A stretch of DNA of 64,000 bases from an uncultured Aquimarina sp. (lineage in GTDB: Bacteria; Bacteroidota; Bacteroidia; Flavobacteriales; Flavobacteriaceae): contig CANMLU010000004.1 of NCBI GenBank assembly GCA_947498815.1, positions 310,001-374,000 on the forward strand. The letters run 5' to 3'. Below the pieces are notes generated by a model that saw nothing but the letters and a program-made list of their open reading frames with translations, searched no databases and had not been told where the DNA came from. A program made the position numbers and the translations under genes. This document shows, piece by piece, positions 17,992-27,127 of the stretch. How positions within the stretch are numbered: the first letter of the stretch is position 1; each line of letters begins with the position of its first letter.

Positions 17992-18492
17992 ATGAGCACC
18001 TCAAAAGATATTGCGTTACGCCCCAGGTTTTTCAAAGATCTGGATATCCCATCAGAAAAAGCCTTAGAGGTTTTTGAAATCAATGGTAAAACCTGTAAAG
18101 ATTTTACGGTAAGTCGTATAGATCATCATGTGTTTATACGTATTCCTAAAAAGGACCAACACTTTTGGTCACCACAACTTCATTTAGAGATTTATGATGT
18201 AGATGATTATCAACCAACACTCAAAGGATTGTTTGGGCCTAGTCCAACGGTCTGGACTTTTTTTATGTTCCTACACTTTATAGTAGCTACTTGTTTTATA
18301 GGAGCAGGTATCTGGATGTATGTTAATATTAGTTTGGGTGATGATTATATCTATCCAATTGTAGCAATGGTGCTTCTTTTTATCACCTGGTTCGTGCTTT
18401 ATTTCGCTGGTCGTCTGGGGAGAGATGCTGGTAAAAAGGAAATGCAAGCCCTATATGCATTTATGGAGAATACGCTAAAAAATGTTGAGTAA
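17992..18492 (+). CDS. Small membrane protein of unknown function with two transmembrane helices
   Basis: 166 residues, no signal peptide. A soluble N-terminal part (1-85) of mixed charge is followed by two hydrophobic helices (about 92-113, TFFMFLHFIVATCFIGAGIW, and about 122-143, IVAMVLLFITWFVLYFAG) and a short charged tail (RDAGKKEMQALYAFMENTL). The N- and C-termini are both predicted to lie in the cytoplasm. I do not recognise the family. The upstream gene may be co-transcribed; the large inverted repeat at 18530-18647 starts 38 bp after the stop. Confidence 0.7.
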   Translation: MSTSKDIALRPRFFKDLDIPSEKALEVFEINGKTCKDFTVSRIDHHVFIRIPKKDQHFWSPQLHLEIYDVDDYQPTLKGLFGPSPTVWTFFMFLHFIVATCFIGAGIWMYVNISLGDDYIYPIVAMVLLFITWFVLYFAGRLGRDAGKKEMQALYAFMENTLKNVE

Positions 18493-18529
18493 TTTCTTTT
18501 TTACGGATTATGATTTTTAACACTTCCAT

Positions 18530-18647
18530 TTTTATTTTCTTTAAATGAAGCTTACTGTCAGATGGAGCTTGTCGAAATCCATTTGAAAATCAAAGTTTTA
18601 AAAACTTCGACAAGCTCAGCTTGACATCTTGGTAAGAGAAAATAAAA
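18530..18647. repeat. Long inverted repeat (flavobacterial REP-like hairpin)
   Basis: Inner arms are TGTCAGATGGAGCTTGTCGAA (18556-18576, imperfect) and TTCGACAAGCTCAGCTTGACA (18606-18626), facing each other. Outer arms TTTTATTTTCT (18530-18540) and AGAAAATAAAA (18637-18647) match perfectly. The core TTCGACAAGCTCAGC is, from memory, a common intergenic repeat in Flavobacteriaceae genomes. It may act as a terminator for the membrane protein gene at 17992. Confidence 0.75.
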
Positions 18648-18959
18648 ACTTTCGGATACTACTGAAATTACTTATAAGTTGAGAGTTAATAGCGTAAAGA
18701 TGTCGCTTTTGTTAGACACTTGATTAGAAAAATAACACTTTGCGGCATAGTGCCTTAGTTTTAAAAACTGTATTTGGTTATACCATCTTTATAATGGAAT
18801 TACAGTTGATTCTCACCGTATATTCATTACTACCATCAAGTTGTTTTTTATTTCAGGCTAGATGTAATCAATTTATGTAAACTTATTTTCTGTATATTTT
18901 TATGAGATATTATTTTTAGTTACTTTTAAAATATTTCAATACCTACTTAAGTTCAGAAA
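18648..18959. other. Non-coding gap upstream of the first TPR/HTH regulator
   Basis: No gene is visible. The sequence is AT-rich and ends with an A-rich leader (TTCAGAAAATG) at the regulator's start codon. I see no convincing promoter or repeat. Confidence 0.5.
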
Positions 18960-20681
18960 ATGACTTCTAAATTACCTCTACTTCTTATATTTACTATTGC
19001 GTTAAATACAATTATTTTAAGTGCACAATCAAGTACATTATCAAAAGAGTCTACAATTTCAGATTCTTCTAAAGTTAAGCAATTGTATACCGCCGCCAAT
19101 GAGTACCGATCCAGAAACCTGGATAGTGCCGAACTGGATGGTAAAAAGGGATTGCATCTTGCCAAAGAAAATAAATTAGTTGAATGGGAAGCCAGAATGA
19201 ATGCAGTTTTAGGTAATATTCTTCAGACAAAAGGAGGAGACATCAATAATGAATTAGCATTGCAGTACCATAAAGAGTCTTTGGCTATTTATAAAAAAAT
19301 TGGAGTTCCTCTGAAAACCCTAACTGCCCTAACCAATCTAAGTAATACATATAGAAAGCTCAAAGACTACCCTAATACTTTAAAATATGCCATCGAAGCC
19401 AAAGAGCTATCAAAAGAATTGAGTGAAGAAAATATACTACAAAAGGGAATCGCTCACGGTACCTTGGCCAATATTTATAATGATATGGGACTTAAGGATT
19501 CTGCGGTTACTAATTACAAAAAGACGAAACTATATTTATCAAAAATAAAATCTCCCTTTCAGTATTATGCAGACTCTAATTTAGGTAATATTTATTCAAA
19601 TTTGAAACAATATGATAAGGCGCAGCAGGCTTATGAAAAGGCATATCATGGTCTTGTCAAAACGAAAGATTCTTTTTCGATAGCAAAAGTTTCTGGTTCT
19701 TTAGCATATATAGCTTTAAATAAAGAACAATACCAAAAAGCCAGAAAATATTACAAAAAAGCGCTTCAAATTACTAAAGGAAAGCAGATGTTTGAAACAA
19801 AAACACAAATTCTTATGGGGCTTGCTGAGGTTTCTTATAATTTAAAAAACACGGATAGCGCTCTCTATTATGTAGATCAGGCTTTTTATCTAACGGACTC
19901 CTTAGATTTTCTTTCCAAAAAATCAGAAATACTGTCATTTAAAAGTATGATTTATAAGGAGCAAGGAAATATCACAGAAGCTCTTGAACTTTTGGAACAA
20001 TCGCAAATTTTAAAAGATAGTGTTGAAAAGAGAAAAAAGATTGCAGAAAGTACAGCGCTTTTGATTGCCAGCCAGCAAGAAGAGAATAAAAAAGAGACGC
20101 AAGGGCTTTATGCTCAAATAACTCAAAAGAATTATGTATTAGTGTTGGCAGGTTTTACGCTTATATTATTTATAATTTTGGGATATATATTCTTTAAGAG
20201 GAAAAAAGAAAAACTAAAACTGCAGGTTCAAGAATTAGAAAAAGAACAGGAAGAGAAACAAGAATTAAGAAAAGAATTAGACGAGAAAAAGAGAGAGTTT
20301 GCCGATTATGTTCTTAAAAACTTTGATACCAAAGACAGGATTATTAGTACTATAGCCAAAGAGGGAAAATTGGATACACAAAAGCTCACCGATAGCGTAC
20401 ATCAAATTTATAATTTGGATAAATGGGAAGATTTTCAGAAACGTTTCTCCGATGTACACCCCAATTTTTATACAAATCTTCAAAGAAAATATACAACATT
20501 AACAAATCGAGATCTTAATTTACTTGCTTTAATTAGTTTACGATTTTCAACCAAAGAAATGGCCTCTCTTCTAAATATTACTGCAAAAGGAGTAGAGAAA
20601 GCCAGATATCGTCTTAGAAAAAAAATGAACCTGAATGCAAATCAAAACCTGTTTCAAACGGTTTCTTCTTTAGTAGCTTAA
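18960..20681 (+). CDS. TPR-repeat transmembrane regulator with C-terminal HTH domain (cassette 1)
   Basis: 573 residues. A Sec signal (to about 23, LSAQ) precedes TPR repeats (about 35-360; for example YDKAQQAYEKAY and YQKARKYYKKAL). A single membrane helix (about 391-412, VLAGFTLILFIILGYIFF) leads to a charged coiled coil (about 413-460) and a C-terminal LuxR-like helix-turn-helix (about 515-565), whose core is SLRFSTKEMASLLNITAKGV. The layout puts the TPRs in the periplasm and the DNA-binding end in the cytoplasm, as in a one-component membrane regulator. A homologue of the same architecture is at 27114 on the other strand. Adjacent genes downstream carry the TGTCTGG direct repeat, the best candidate target. 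The signal it senses is unknown. Confidence 0.82.
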   Translation: MTSKLPLLLIFTIALNTIILSAQSSTLSKESTISDSSKVKQLYTAANEYRSRNLDSAELDGKKGLHLAKENKLVEWEARMNAVLGNILQTKGGDINNELALQYHKESLAIYKKIGVPLKTLTALTNLSNTYRKLKDYPNTLKYAIEAKELSKELSEENILQKGIAHGTLANIYNDMGLKDSAVTNYKKTKLYLSKIKSPFQYYADSNLGNIYSNLKQYDKAQQAYEKAYHGLVKTKDSFSIAKVSGSLAYIALNKEQYQKARKYYKKALQITKGKQMFETKTQILMGLAEVSYNLKNTDSALYYVDQAFYLTDSLDFLSKKSEILSFKSMIYKEQGNITEALELLEQSQILKDSVEKRKKIAESTALLIASQQEENKKETQGLYAQITQKNYVLVLAGFTLILFIILGYIFFKRKKEKLKLQVQELEKEQEEKQELRKELDEKKREFADYVLKNFDTKDRIISTIAKEGKLDTQKLTDSVHQIYNLDKWEDFQKRFSDVHPNFYTNLQRKYTTLTNRDLNLLALISLRFSTKEMASLLNITAKGVEKARYRLRKKMNLNANQNLFQTVSSLVA

Positions 20682-20703
20682 GTTTTTAATAAAAAAAATA
20701 GAG

Positions 20704-20722
20704 TGTCTGGTTTTTGTCTGGG
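20704..20722. promoter_or_regulatory. TGTCTGG direct repeat, candidate operator (copy 1)
   Basis: TGTCTGG at 20704-20710 is repeated at 20715-20721, exactly 11 bp apart, one helical turn. The 19-bp block is identical to that at 22249-22267. It lies 103 bp upstream of the calpain-like gene at 20825 and just after the stop of the TPR/HTH regulator gene. Confidence 0.55.
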
Positions 20723-20824
20723 GTGCCTTCATATTGCCCTCATCTTTATTTTCGTTTGTTTGTTATAGTTCTTTATCCTAAATGAAAGAGCTAAAAACAA
20801 ATTTGTAAACGTAAACTTAAAACC

Positions 20825-22129
20825 ATGAAACACAATCAGATTATTTTAAAATGTTGTTTGCTAATCACTATTATGTTTTCCTCTTGTCAAACCGAGGAAA
20901 TTGATAATGATATAATAGAGCAAGAAGACCCGTCAGTTTCTTTAAAAGCTACTAGTGCTTGTGAAGTAACTATTGAAAATTTGGCAAGCCACACAAGAAT
21001 TATTTATAGGGCAAATGATAATGCAACTACCATAAGAGTAAATGAATGGCGAAATGGAAAAGCATTAACAATAAGAACCAGTTCGGGTGTGTGTAAAATC
21101 CCCCAACCCTATGATGAGTTGTTTATTTATGGAGGAAAAGGTAATGACTCTATTATCATCAACCGCAGTGTTAAAACCCTCACAAAAATTTATCCAGGTG
21201 ATGGTAATGATTTTGTAAGAAATATAAGTAACACATCCTCGACTATAGTATCACTTGGAGGTGGAACGGATAAAGTTATTGGAAATAAAAAGAACACACG
21301 TTTCTGGATAGATTCCGAGGATACGCATAATGCATCTGCACAGGAGATTGAAGAAGGAAAACTGCACCTTGTTGAAAAATTCAATAACTCTAGTAAGGTG
21401 TTGGATGGCCGAGAAATTAGAGATGATAGCCAATATGAGCGTGATTATGATTATTGCCCTTGGGATTTTATTCCTATGGAAAGAACTAGTTTGTGGGGGA
21501 TAGACGATCCAAGTGTGTATGATGTGCAGCAAGGGTATTTTCAAACCTGTGGGGCAACTTCCTTTTGGGGCTATCTTGCTCATCAGTTTGGAGACAAAGT
21601 AAGAGAATGGGCAGTAGAATTGGGAGACGGAACCTATGGTGTGAAGATTAGTGGTGGAGAGTATGTGCGCATGGATGCCGATTTTCAACCCTTTTACTAT
21701 TCGAGACCTGGCCCTACCGGGAAAGCATGGCATGTGATCCTACAAAAGGCATATCATACTAACTTTAAATATGATTTTCCTGCTCCTGTAACTTCGAGTA
21801 ATGGGTTTCATATAAAACCTTTGAATTATACGTCAATAAGCAGTCTTATTGCAGAGCTCAAAAAATACCTAAACAATGATACATATATTGTTAAAGCCAA
21901 CTGTATCAAGGCAAATTTTGATTTGGGACTCTCGAGGAATCATGTTTTTACAGTATTAGGGGTTGAAAATGGCAATGTGATCATAAGAAATCCATACGGA
22001 GATGTAACCGATTGTTTTGCACAATACCCTCATGAACCTAATCCTAAAAATGGTAGGGTAGAAATGGATTTTGAGTTGCTACAAGAATATATCTCAGAAT
22101 TTTATATAACCGAAGTGGCTTGGCGATAA
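20825..22129 (+). CDS. Calpain-like (C2-type) cysteine peptidase lipoprotein with RTX-like repeats (cassette 1)
   Basis: 434 residues. The lipoprotein signal ends MFSSC (Cys21). An RTX-like beta-roll region (about 95-155) reads GGKGNDSIII, PGDGNDFV, SLGGGTDKVI. The catalytic part shows QQGYFQTCGATSFW (candidate nucleophile Cys242), WAVELGDGTYGV, then RNHVFTVLGV (His373) and IIRNPYG (Asn389). This Cys/His/Asn order, the Q before Cys and the RNPYG motif are the calpain triad; typical calpains have GDCWFLA, so the Cys neighbourhood is divergent. A larger homologue with the same module order is at 36759. Calpains cut proteins in a limited way, so processing of the neighbouring adhesins is a reasonable but unproven idea. 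It is followed by a strong hairpin at 22145. Confidence 0.75.
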   Translation: MKHNQIILKCCLLITIMFSSCQTEEIDNDIIEQEDPSVSLKATSACEVTIENLASHTRIIYRANDNATTIRVNEWRNGKALTIRTSSGVCKIPQPYDELFIYGGKGNDSIIINRSVKTLTKIYPGDGNDFVRNISNTSSTIVSLGGGTDKVIGNKKNTRFWIDSEDTHNASAQEIEEGKLHLVEKFNNSSKVLDGREIRDDSQYERDYDYCPWDFIPMERTSLWGIDDPSVYDVQQGYFQTCGATSFWGYLAHQFGDKVREWAVELGDGTYGVKISGGEYVRMDADFQPFYYSRPGPTGKAWHVILQKAYHTNFKYDFPAPVTSSNGFHIKPLNYTSISSLIAELKKYLNNDTYIVKANCIKANFDLGLSRNHVFTVLGVENGNVIIRNPYGDVTDCFAQYPHEPNPKNGRVEMDFELLQEYISEFYITEVAWR

Positions 22130-22144
22130 TTTAATGTTTTAGAG

Positions 22145-22204
22145 TTCTGCCTTTATAGAAGTATTTGACTTGTTTAGGTTTTTAATTCTTCTGTAAGGGC
22201 AGAA
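22145..22204 (+). terminator. Long hairpin terminator after the first calpain-like gene
   Basis: TTCTGCCTTTATAGAAG (22145-22161) pairs along all 17 positions, two of them G-U, with CTTCTGTAAGGGCAGAA (22188-22204). It starts 16 bp after the stop codon; a T-run (CTTTTTTC) comes shortly after. Transcription of the next gene therefore probably restarts downstream. Confidence 0.7.
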
Positions 22205-22248
22205 TATATATTGCTTTTTTCTTCCATTTATAGACAATTTTTACACAA

Positions 22249-22267
22249 TGTCTGGTTTTTGTCTGGG
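22249..22267. promoter_or_regulatory. TGTCTGG direct repeat, candidate operator (copy 2)
   Basis: TGTCTGGTTTTTGTCTGG recurs here, identical to 20704-20722, again with 11-bp spacing, and CTTCAT follows at a similar distance in both. It lies 78 bp upstream of the adhesin gene at 22345, after the hairpin that ends the previous gene. Confidence 0.55.
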
Positions 22268-22344
22268 TAAAAAACTTCATTTTTTTTAGAACTACTCGTT
22301 ATTTCCGTAAGCAAATTCTTGTGTGAAACTAATTAAGCTCCAAA

Positions 22345-25300
22345 ATGAAACAATTTTACTTTTCCTTTAATATAGTCTTAATCCTTTTATTTGGTCCGGT
22401 AGTATCATCAACACTTTGTGCTCAAAAAGGCTTGAATCTACAAATGGAACCTCAAGATGGTGTTCCTTTGATTAAGCATATAGGCAATGAATTAGAAATG
22501 GATGACTGCGGGGTAAGCCTTGTAGATGCAAACAATGGGATATTGCCGACGTGCATGGCTAATCTTAATACCTATGATTTTATTACCACCAATGCCTACA
22601 GTTCTAACAACGCCTTAGTTAGTGCTCTGGCGGCATATTTGCAAAATGGTGGGAACTTATTGTTAACAGTTGATCCTATGGAGATAGGACCTTCTCCACA
22701 ATTACCCGACATGCAGGCTACCATAAATGGATTATTAAATGCTATTGGCCAGGGTAATATTACGCTGAACACGTCTACCTTTCAAAGCAATAATGCAGCC
22801 ACTAGTATTTCTGTAGGTAGCGTACCTTATTCTTGTCCTTTAGAAAATGTAGGTTATGCCCCACCAAGTTCTTTTGTCGGATTAGATATTGGTGGTGGTT
22901 ACCTCACTGGTGCGGGCCTTACCAACGCAACCACAATAAGTATCAATCCAGGAGTGATCCAGGCCTATTGGGACACAGGTTTTGGTGGGATTTTGGGTGT
23001 GGCAACAGAAAATATTTCAGGAGGTAGAGGTACCGGGAGAACACCACCCTGGGGACTTCGGGGGGCTCGAATGATCTGGAATTTTATGAACCCCAATGGG
23101 TATTGCATCAATGCTCAGCCTTGCGATGACCCTATCTTTGATTATCCCTCTAAAAAACAGACCAACGCAGGTTGTGGACTCAGCAATGGGAGCATCCAAA
23201 ACCTAAATATTGTAGGACTTACCGGAAGTAGTACTTATGCTTGGACCAATAGCGCTGGTACCGTGGTAGGTAATACCTTAAATATATCCAATCTGGCTCC
23301 TGATGATTATACATTAACCGTTACCAATGGGGGGTGCACCTTCATTTCTGAGATAATAACAATATACGAAATTGGCTGCCCAGAGCCTTGCTTGGGTGCG
23401 AATCTAGTACCCAATCCCAGTTTTGAAGATCCAAAAGGTAATAATTGCGCAACAGGATATCTTCAAGCGAGTAATCCTGTTCAACAATATTTTCAAAACT
23501 GGTTTAAGGGTGTAGGGGGTACTTCTGATGTTTTTAGTACCTGTGGCGGGGATAATTCATTACTAGGGGTACCCGAAAATGCAACAGGATATCAAAAAGC
23601 AAAATTTGAAGGAAACAACTATGTAGGTATAATTGCCAACTTGAATGCTAATGGTCCTTATTCAGAAACTGTAGGCGTTAGGTTAAGTCAAAAACTACAA
23701 GTCGGGAAGCAATATCGGGTACAATATTATGTGTCCCTTGCAGAAATTTATTCAGATGCTGCCGTAGATGGTATGGGAGTATTGTTTACCGCTGGTTCGC
23801 CTCTTACAGATAACAGAGCACACGTAGCTACATATCATGGCATCATACCACAGTTGGTAAATCCACCGGGCAACTTCTTAGAAGACACCAAGAACTGGAC
23901 TCTTTTGCAATGGTACTACACAGCCGATGGTACCGAAGAATACATCACTATCGGAAACTTTTACACCGGTGCCACTCGGGTAAAATTGCTGGATCCTACA
24001 GCAACAATGTCTATCAACTCCCAAGGAGATCCAAAAGTAAATAGCTATTATTATATGGATGAAGTTTCTATACAAGAAGTATTAACTCCGCTTCCGGTAG
24101 ATGAATCTGCCTTGTCGCTCAATAATCCTGATTGCAATGCCACCAACGGTAACATTACCGGATTAGCCGTACCTGGAGTAAGCCCTTCTGCTATCTATAG
24201 TTGGGTTGATGCCTCAGGTACTCAAGTAGGTACATCTCTTGATTTAACAGGAGTAGGTACAGGGGACTATAGTCTTACGGTTAATGACAATGGATGTATT
24301 GGTACAGCTGGTCCCTACACCTTGGTAGAAAACGGTGCTCCTATTATTGATGACTCGGGGGTCAACATTGCCTATGCCTGTAATGCACCTAATAATGGTT
24401 CTATATCCAATATTATGGTGAGCAATATTTCAGGTAGTGCTACCTATACTTGGCGTGATGATACCAATACTCAAGTAGGCAATACGCTTGATATCCAGAA
24501 TCTAAGTGTGGGTTTATATTGGCTAACCGTGACCGAAGGAGTCTGCAGTACAACCTTGGGGCCCTATCAAATAAAGGAAGAAAGTCTCACCGGCACAGAT
24601 GGCACCATGCAAATTACAGATGCCACTTGCGGCAATAGTGACGGAAGAATACGTAATATTTTTGTTCCTCTTTTTGGTCCAACCTCCAGAACCTATGTTT
24701 GGACCAATCAGGTCGGTCAGGAGGTTAGCACCTCTACAACATCGGCATTCTTGTTCAATGTTCCCTCTGGAACCTACACGCTAACAGTTACCAACGTTAT
24801 CGGAGGTTGTTCAATAACTATGGGGCCTTATACTGTTGGAGATGATTGTTCCTGTAGTCTTTCTTTGAATACTGCATCGATTTCTACAAAAGACACGGAT
24901 TGTGGTCAAAGTAATGGATCTATTACAGGTATTACTGCCTCGGGAGTTTCGGGAGGCGAGACCTATAGCTGGACGGATGCCTCTGGAACCTTAGTTGGCC
25001 CTTCCATAGACCTTATGGGTGTAGGTGCTGGTGATTATACACTTTCTGTGTCAGAGGTAGGATGTACTCCTGCATCAGTAGGGCCGTTTACCATTGGCCA
25101 AAATGGTGGAGGTACGGTAGACGCTGGGAACAATATCACGATCAACTCTGGTGAAAACACTACCTTAGCTGCCACACCAAGTACCGGTTCACCCACTTAT
25201 ACTTGGTCTGCTAGTCCTTTGGATGCCTCACTTTCGGGGCAAGAGAATATGCAAAATCCTATTGTGTCTCCCACACAACCCACGACCTATACCGTAACCG

Positions 25301-26154
25301 CAGATTTTGGTGGAGGATGCATCACTACCGATACAGTAACCGTAGTGGTAATCGACCCATCATGTCCATTAGTATTAGATGATAGCAGTAGCGTTGTTTC
25401 TAATGCAGATTGCGGGATAGCCAACGGAAGCATTACAGGGATCACCGTTACTGGCGATTCCGGTAATGAAACTTACAGTTGGACTGATATACAAGGAACT
25501 ATGGTGGGAAATCAATTGAATCTTTTAGGGGTAGGACCGGGAATTTATTCACTAACCGTAGCACAAGGGGCTTGTACTACCACTTCCGGTCCATATACCC
25601 TTATTGAGGAGGGTGCTCCTGTCTTGAATGATAACAATATCGATCTTATCAATGCCGATTGTAATGCTAGCAATGGTAGTATATCGGGTATCACTATTTC
25701 AGGAAACAGTGGTAATGAAATTTATGAATGGAGTGATCAAAATGGAAGTGTAGTAGGTACTTCGTTACTGCTTAATGGTATTGGCTCAGGTAGCTATACC
25801 CTTAGGGTAACCGATCAGGGTTGTAGTGCTTTTATTGGCCCGTACACAATTGAAGAGGTAGACAACTGCCAGGAACCAGAACCTTCTTCAATCAGAATCG
25901 CCACCGCTATGACTCCCAATGGTGATGGTAGCAATGATATGTTTATGATTGCAGGCCTAGAGAATTATCCCAACAATAGATTGTTTGTTTTTAACCGCTG
26001 GGGGAATAAAGTATATGAAGCTTCAAACTATCAGAACGACTGGTTTGGTAATTACCAGAACAACCCATTACCTGTAGCAGCTTATTACTACATATTAGAA
26101 CTTAATGATCCCGATAAGCAAATATTTAAAGGAACGATCACTATTATCAGATAA
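22345..26154 (+). CDS. SprB-like surface adhesin with type B T9SS domain (cassette 1)
   Basis: 1269 residues, Sec signal ending near TLCAQ. The N-terminal domain (about 30-255) contains YLQNGGNLLLTVDP and resembles no family I can name. Seven SprB-like repeats follow in two blocks, each with the pattern (N/D)ADCG--NGSI-GI ... (Y/T)-W-(D/N) ... G-Y-L-V. Between them lies a CBM4-like domain opening NLVPNPSFED (about 352-585). One Ig/PKD-like unit (SGENTTLAATPS) sits near residue 930-1010. The protein ends in a type B gliding-motility-associated domain starting ATAMTPNGDGSNDMF. Type B domains are known to need a PorP/SprF-type partner, and such a gene follows 16 bp downstream. SprB itself is a mobile adhesin for gliding; whether this one moves or only attaches is unknown. 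Confidence 0.88.
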   Translation: MKQFYFSFNIVLILLFGPVVSSTLCAQKGLNLQMEPQDGVPLIKHIGNELEMDDCGVSLVDANNGILPTCMANLNTYDFITTNAYSSNNALVSALAAYLQNGGNLLLTVDPMEIGPSPQLPDMQATINGLLNAIGQGNITLNTSTFQSNNAATSISVGSVPYSCPLENVGYAPPSSFVGLDIGGGYLTGAGLTNATTISINPGVIQAYWDTGFGGILGVATENISGGRGTGRTPPWGLRGARMIWNFMNPNGYCINAQPCDDPIFDYPSKKQTNAGCGLSNGSIQNLNIVGLTGSSTYAWTNSAGTVVGNTLNISNLAPDDYTLTVTNGGCTFISEIITIYEIGCPEPCLGANLVPNPSFEDPKGNNCATGYLQASNPVQQYFQNWFKGVGGTSDVFSTCGGDNSLLGVPENATGYQKAKFEGNNYVGIIANLNANGPYSETVGVRLSQKLQVGKQYRVQYYVSLAEIYSDAAVDGMGVLFTAGSPLTDNRAHVATYHGIIPQLVNPPGNFLEDTKNWTLLQWYYTADGTEEYITIGNFYTGATRVKLLDPTATMSINSQGDPKVNSYYYMDEVSIQEVLTPLPVDESALSLNNPDCNATNGNITGLAVPGVSPSAIYSWVDASGTQVGTSLDLTGVGTGDYSLTVNDNGCIGTAGPYTLVENGAPIIDDSGVNIAYACNAPNNGSISNIMVSNISGSATYTWRDDTNTQVGNTLDIQNLSVGLYWLTVTEGVCSTTLGPYQIKEESLTGTDGTMQITDATCGNSDGRIRNIFVPLFGPTSRTYVWTNQVGQEVSTSTTSAFLFNVPSGTYTLTVTNVIGGCSITMGPYTVGDDCSCSLSLNTASISTKDTDCGQSNGSITGITASGVSGGETYSWTDASGTLVGPSIDLMGVGAGDYTLSVSEVGCTPASVGPFTIGQNGGGTVDAGNNITINSGENTTLAATPSTGSPTYTWSASPLDASLSGQENMQNPIVSPTQPTTYTVTADFGGGCITTDTVTVVVIDPSCPLVLDDSSSVVSNADCGIANGSITGITVTGDSGNETYSWTDIQGTMVGNQLNLLGVGPGIYSLTVAQGACTTTSGPYTLIEEGAPVLNDNNIDLINADCNASNGSISGITISGNSGNEIYEWSDQNGSVVGTSLLLNGIGSGSYTLRVTDQGCSAFIGPYTIEEVDNCQEPEPSSIRIATAMTPNGDGSNDMFMIAGLENYPNNRLFVFNRWGNKVYEASNYQNDWFGNYQNNPLPVAAYYYILELNDPDKQIFKGTITIIR

Positions 26155-26170
26155 CCCCAAATCCTCCAAA

Positions 26171-27127
26171 ATGAACTTATTATATCGTACGATCATCATA
26201 TTATTTTTACTGCTGGATTTCAAGAACTACGCCCAGCAGAATCCACAATTTTCACAATACTTACAAAACCCCTTGGTACTCAACCCTGCCATAGCAGGAG
26301 CCGAAGACTTTCTGGATATTACGTTGGGGTATCGTAATCAATGGACGGGTTTTGAGGGCGCACCCAAGACAGGCACGCTTAGTTTTCATGCCCCTATGGG
26401 TATGCTAACCGATCAGCGTTCTAATAACGGTTCCCATTCTGGTATTGGTGCATTTGTATATGGAGATAATACCGGTCCTATCAATCAATCTGGATATTAC
26501 CTAAGTTATGCCTATCATCTGCAAACCTCAGAAGATTGGTTTGTCTCACTGGGGACCTTTGTAGGCGCTTCGCAATTTAGTTTTAATGCCAATGATGTAG
26601 CGTTAATCGATAACCCTAATGATATTTTGGTCCAGAACATCTCAAACACCAATTTTGATATGAGTTTTGGGTTGTATGTATACTCTAAGGACTTATTCTT
26701 TGGGATTGCAGCAAACCAAGTTTTGGATCAGGAAATTCCCTTTGATTTGCAAAATGGAATCCTGACGACTGGAAAACAGAACCGGAACTATAATTTTTTG
26801 ATTGGTAGTCGTATCAAAGCTGATCGTGATTGGGTAATCATACCCTCTGGAGTGTTACGAAGTGTAGCCAACACACCTGTACAATGGGATATCAGCGTTA
26901 AGGCCGAATATCAAAATCGATTATGGGGAGGTATATCGTATAGAAATGAAGAATCTGTCTATGCTTTAGTGGGTTTTCGGGTATGGGATAGTTTCTCGGT
27001 TGGATATTCTTATGATTATCCGATATCAAAATTCAGGAATAATCAATCAGGCTCTCATGAGATTGTATTGAGTTATAGAATCTTTGGAGGTAATAACAAA
27101 TGTGGGTGTGCCGTTAATTCCCTATAA
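26171..27127 (+). CDS. PorP/SprF-family outer-membrane protein (cassette 1 partner)
   Basis: 318 residues. I start at ATG 26171, which gives a normal signal peptide (LLYRTIIILFLLLDFKNYAQ); the frame extends upstream to 26105 but that overlaps the adhesin. The mature protein begins QQNPQFSQYLQNPLVLNPA, the standard PorP/SprF opening, and contains GYRNQWTGFEGAP and later beta-barrel strands. Family members assist T9SS delivery or surface anchoring of type B cargo, so its partner is the adhesin just upstream. The copy at 35503 is nearly identical over most of its length. It ends 14 bp inside the convergent regulator gene (27114-28868), so the two 3' ends overlap. Confidence 0.9.
   Translation: MNLLYRTIIILFLLLDFKNYAQQNPQFSQYLQNPLVLNPAIAGAEDFLDITLGYRNQWTGFEGAPKTGTLSFHAPMGMLTDQRSNNGSHSGIGAFVYGDNTGPINQSGYYLSYAYHLQTSEDWFVSLGTFVGASQFSFNANDVALIDNPNDILVQNISNTNFDMSFGLYVYSKDLFFGIAANQVLDQEIPFDLQNGILTTGKQNRNYNFLIGSRIKADRDWVIIPSGVLRSVANTPVQWDISVKAEYQNRLWGGISYRNEESVYALVGFRVWDSFSVGYSYDYPISKFRNNQSGSHEIVLSYRIFGGNNKCGCAVNSL

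Noticed and set aside
21251-21733. Minus-strand frame of 160 codons
   Set aside because: Antisense to the calpain-like catalytic region with clear motifs; no domain seen.
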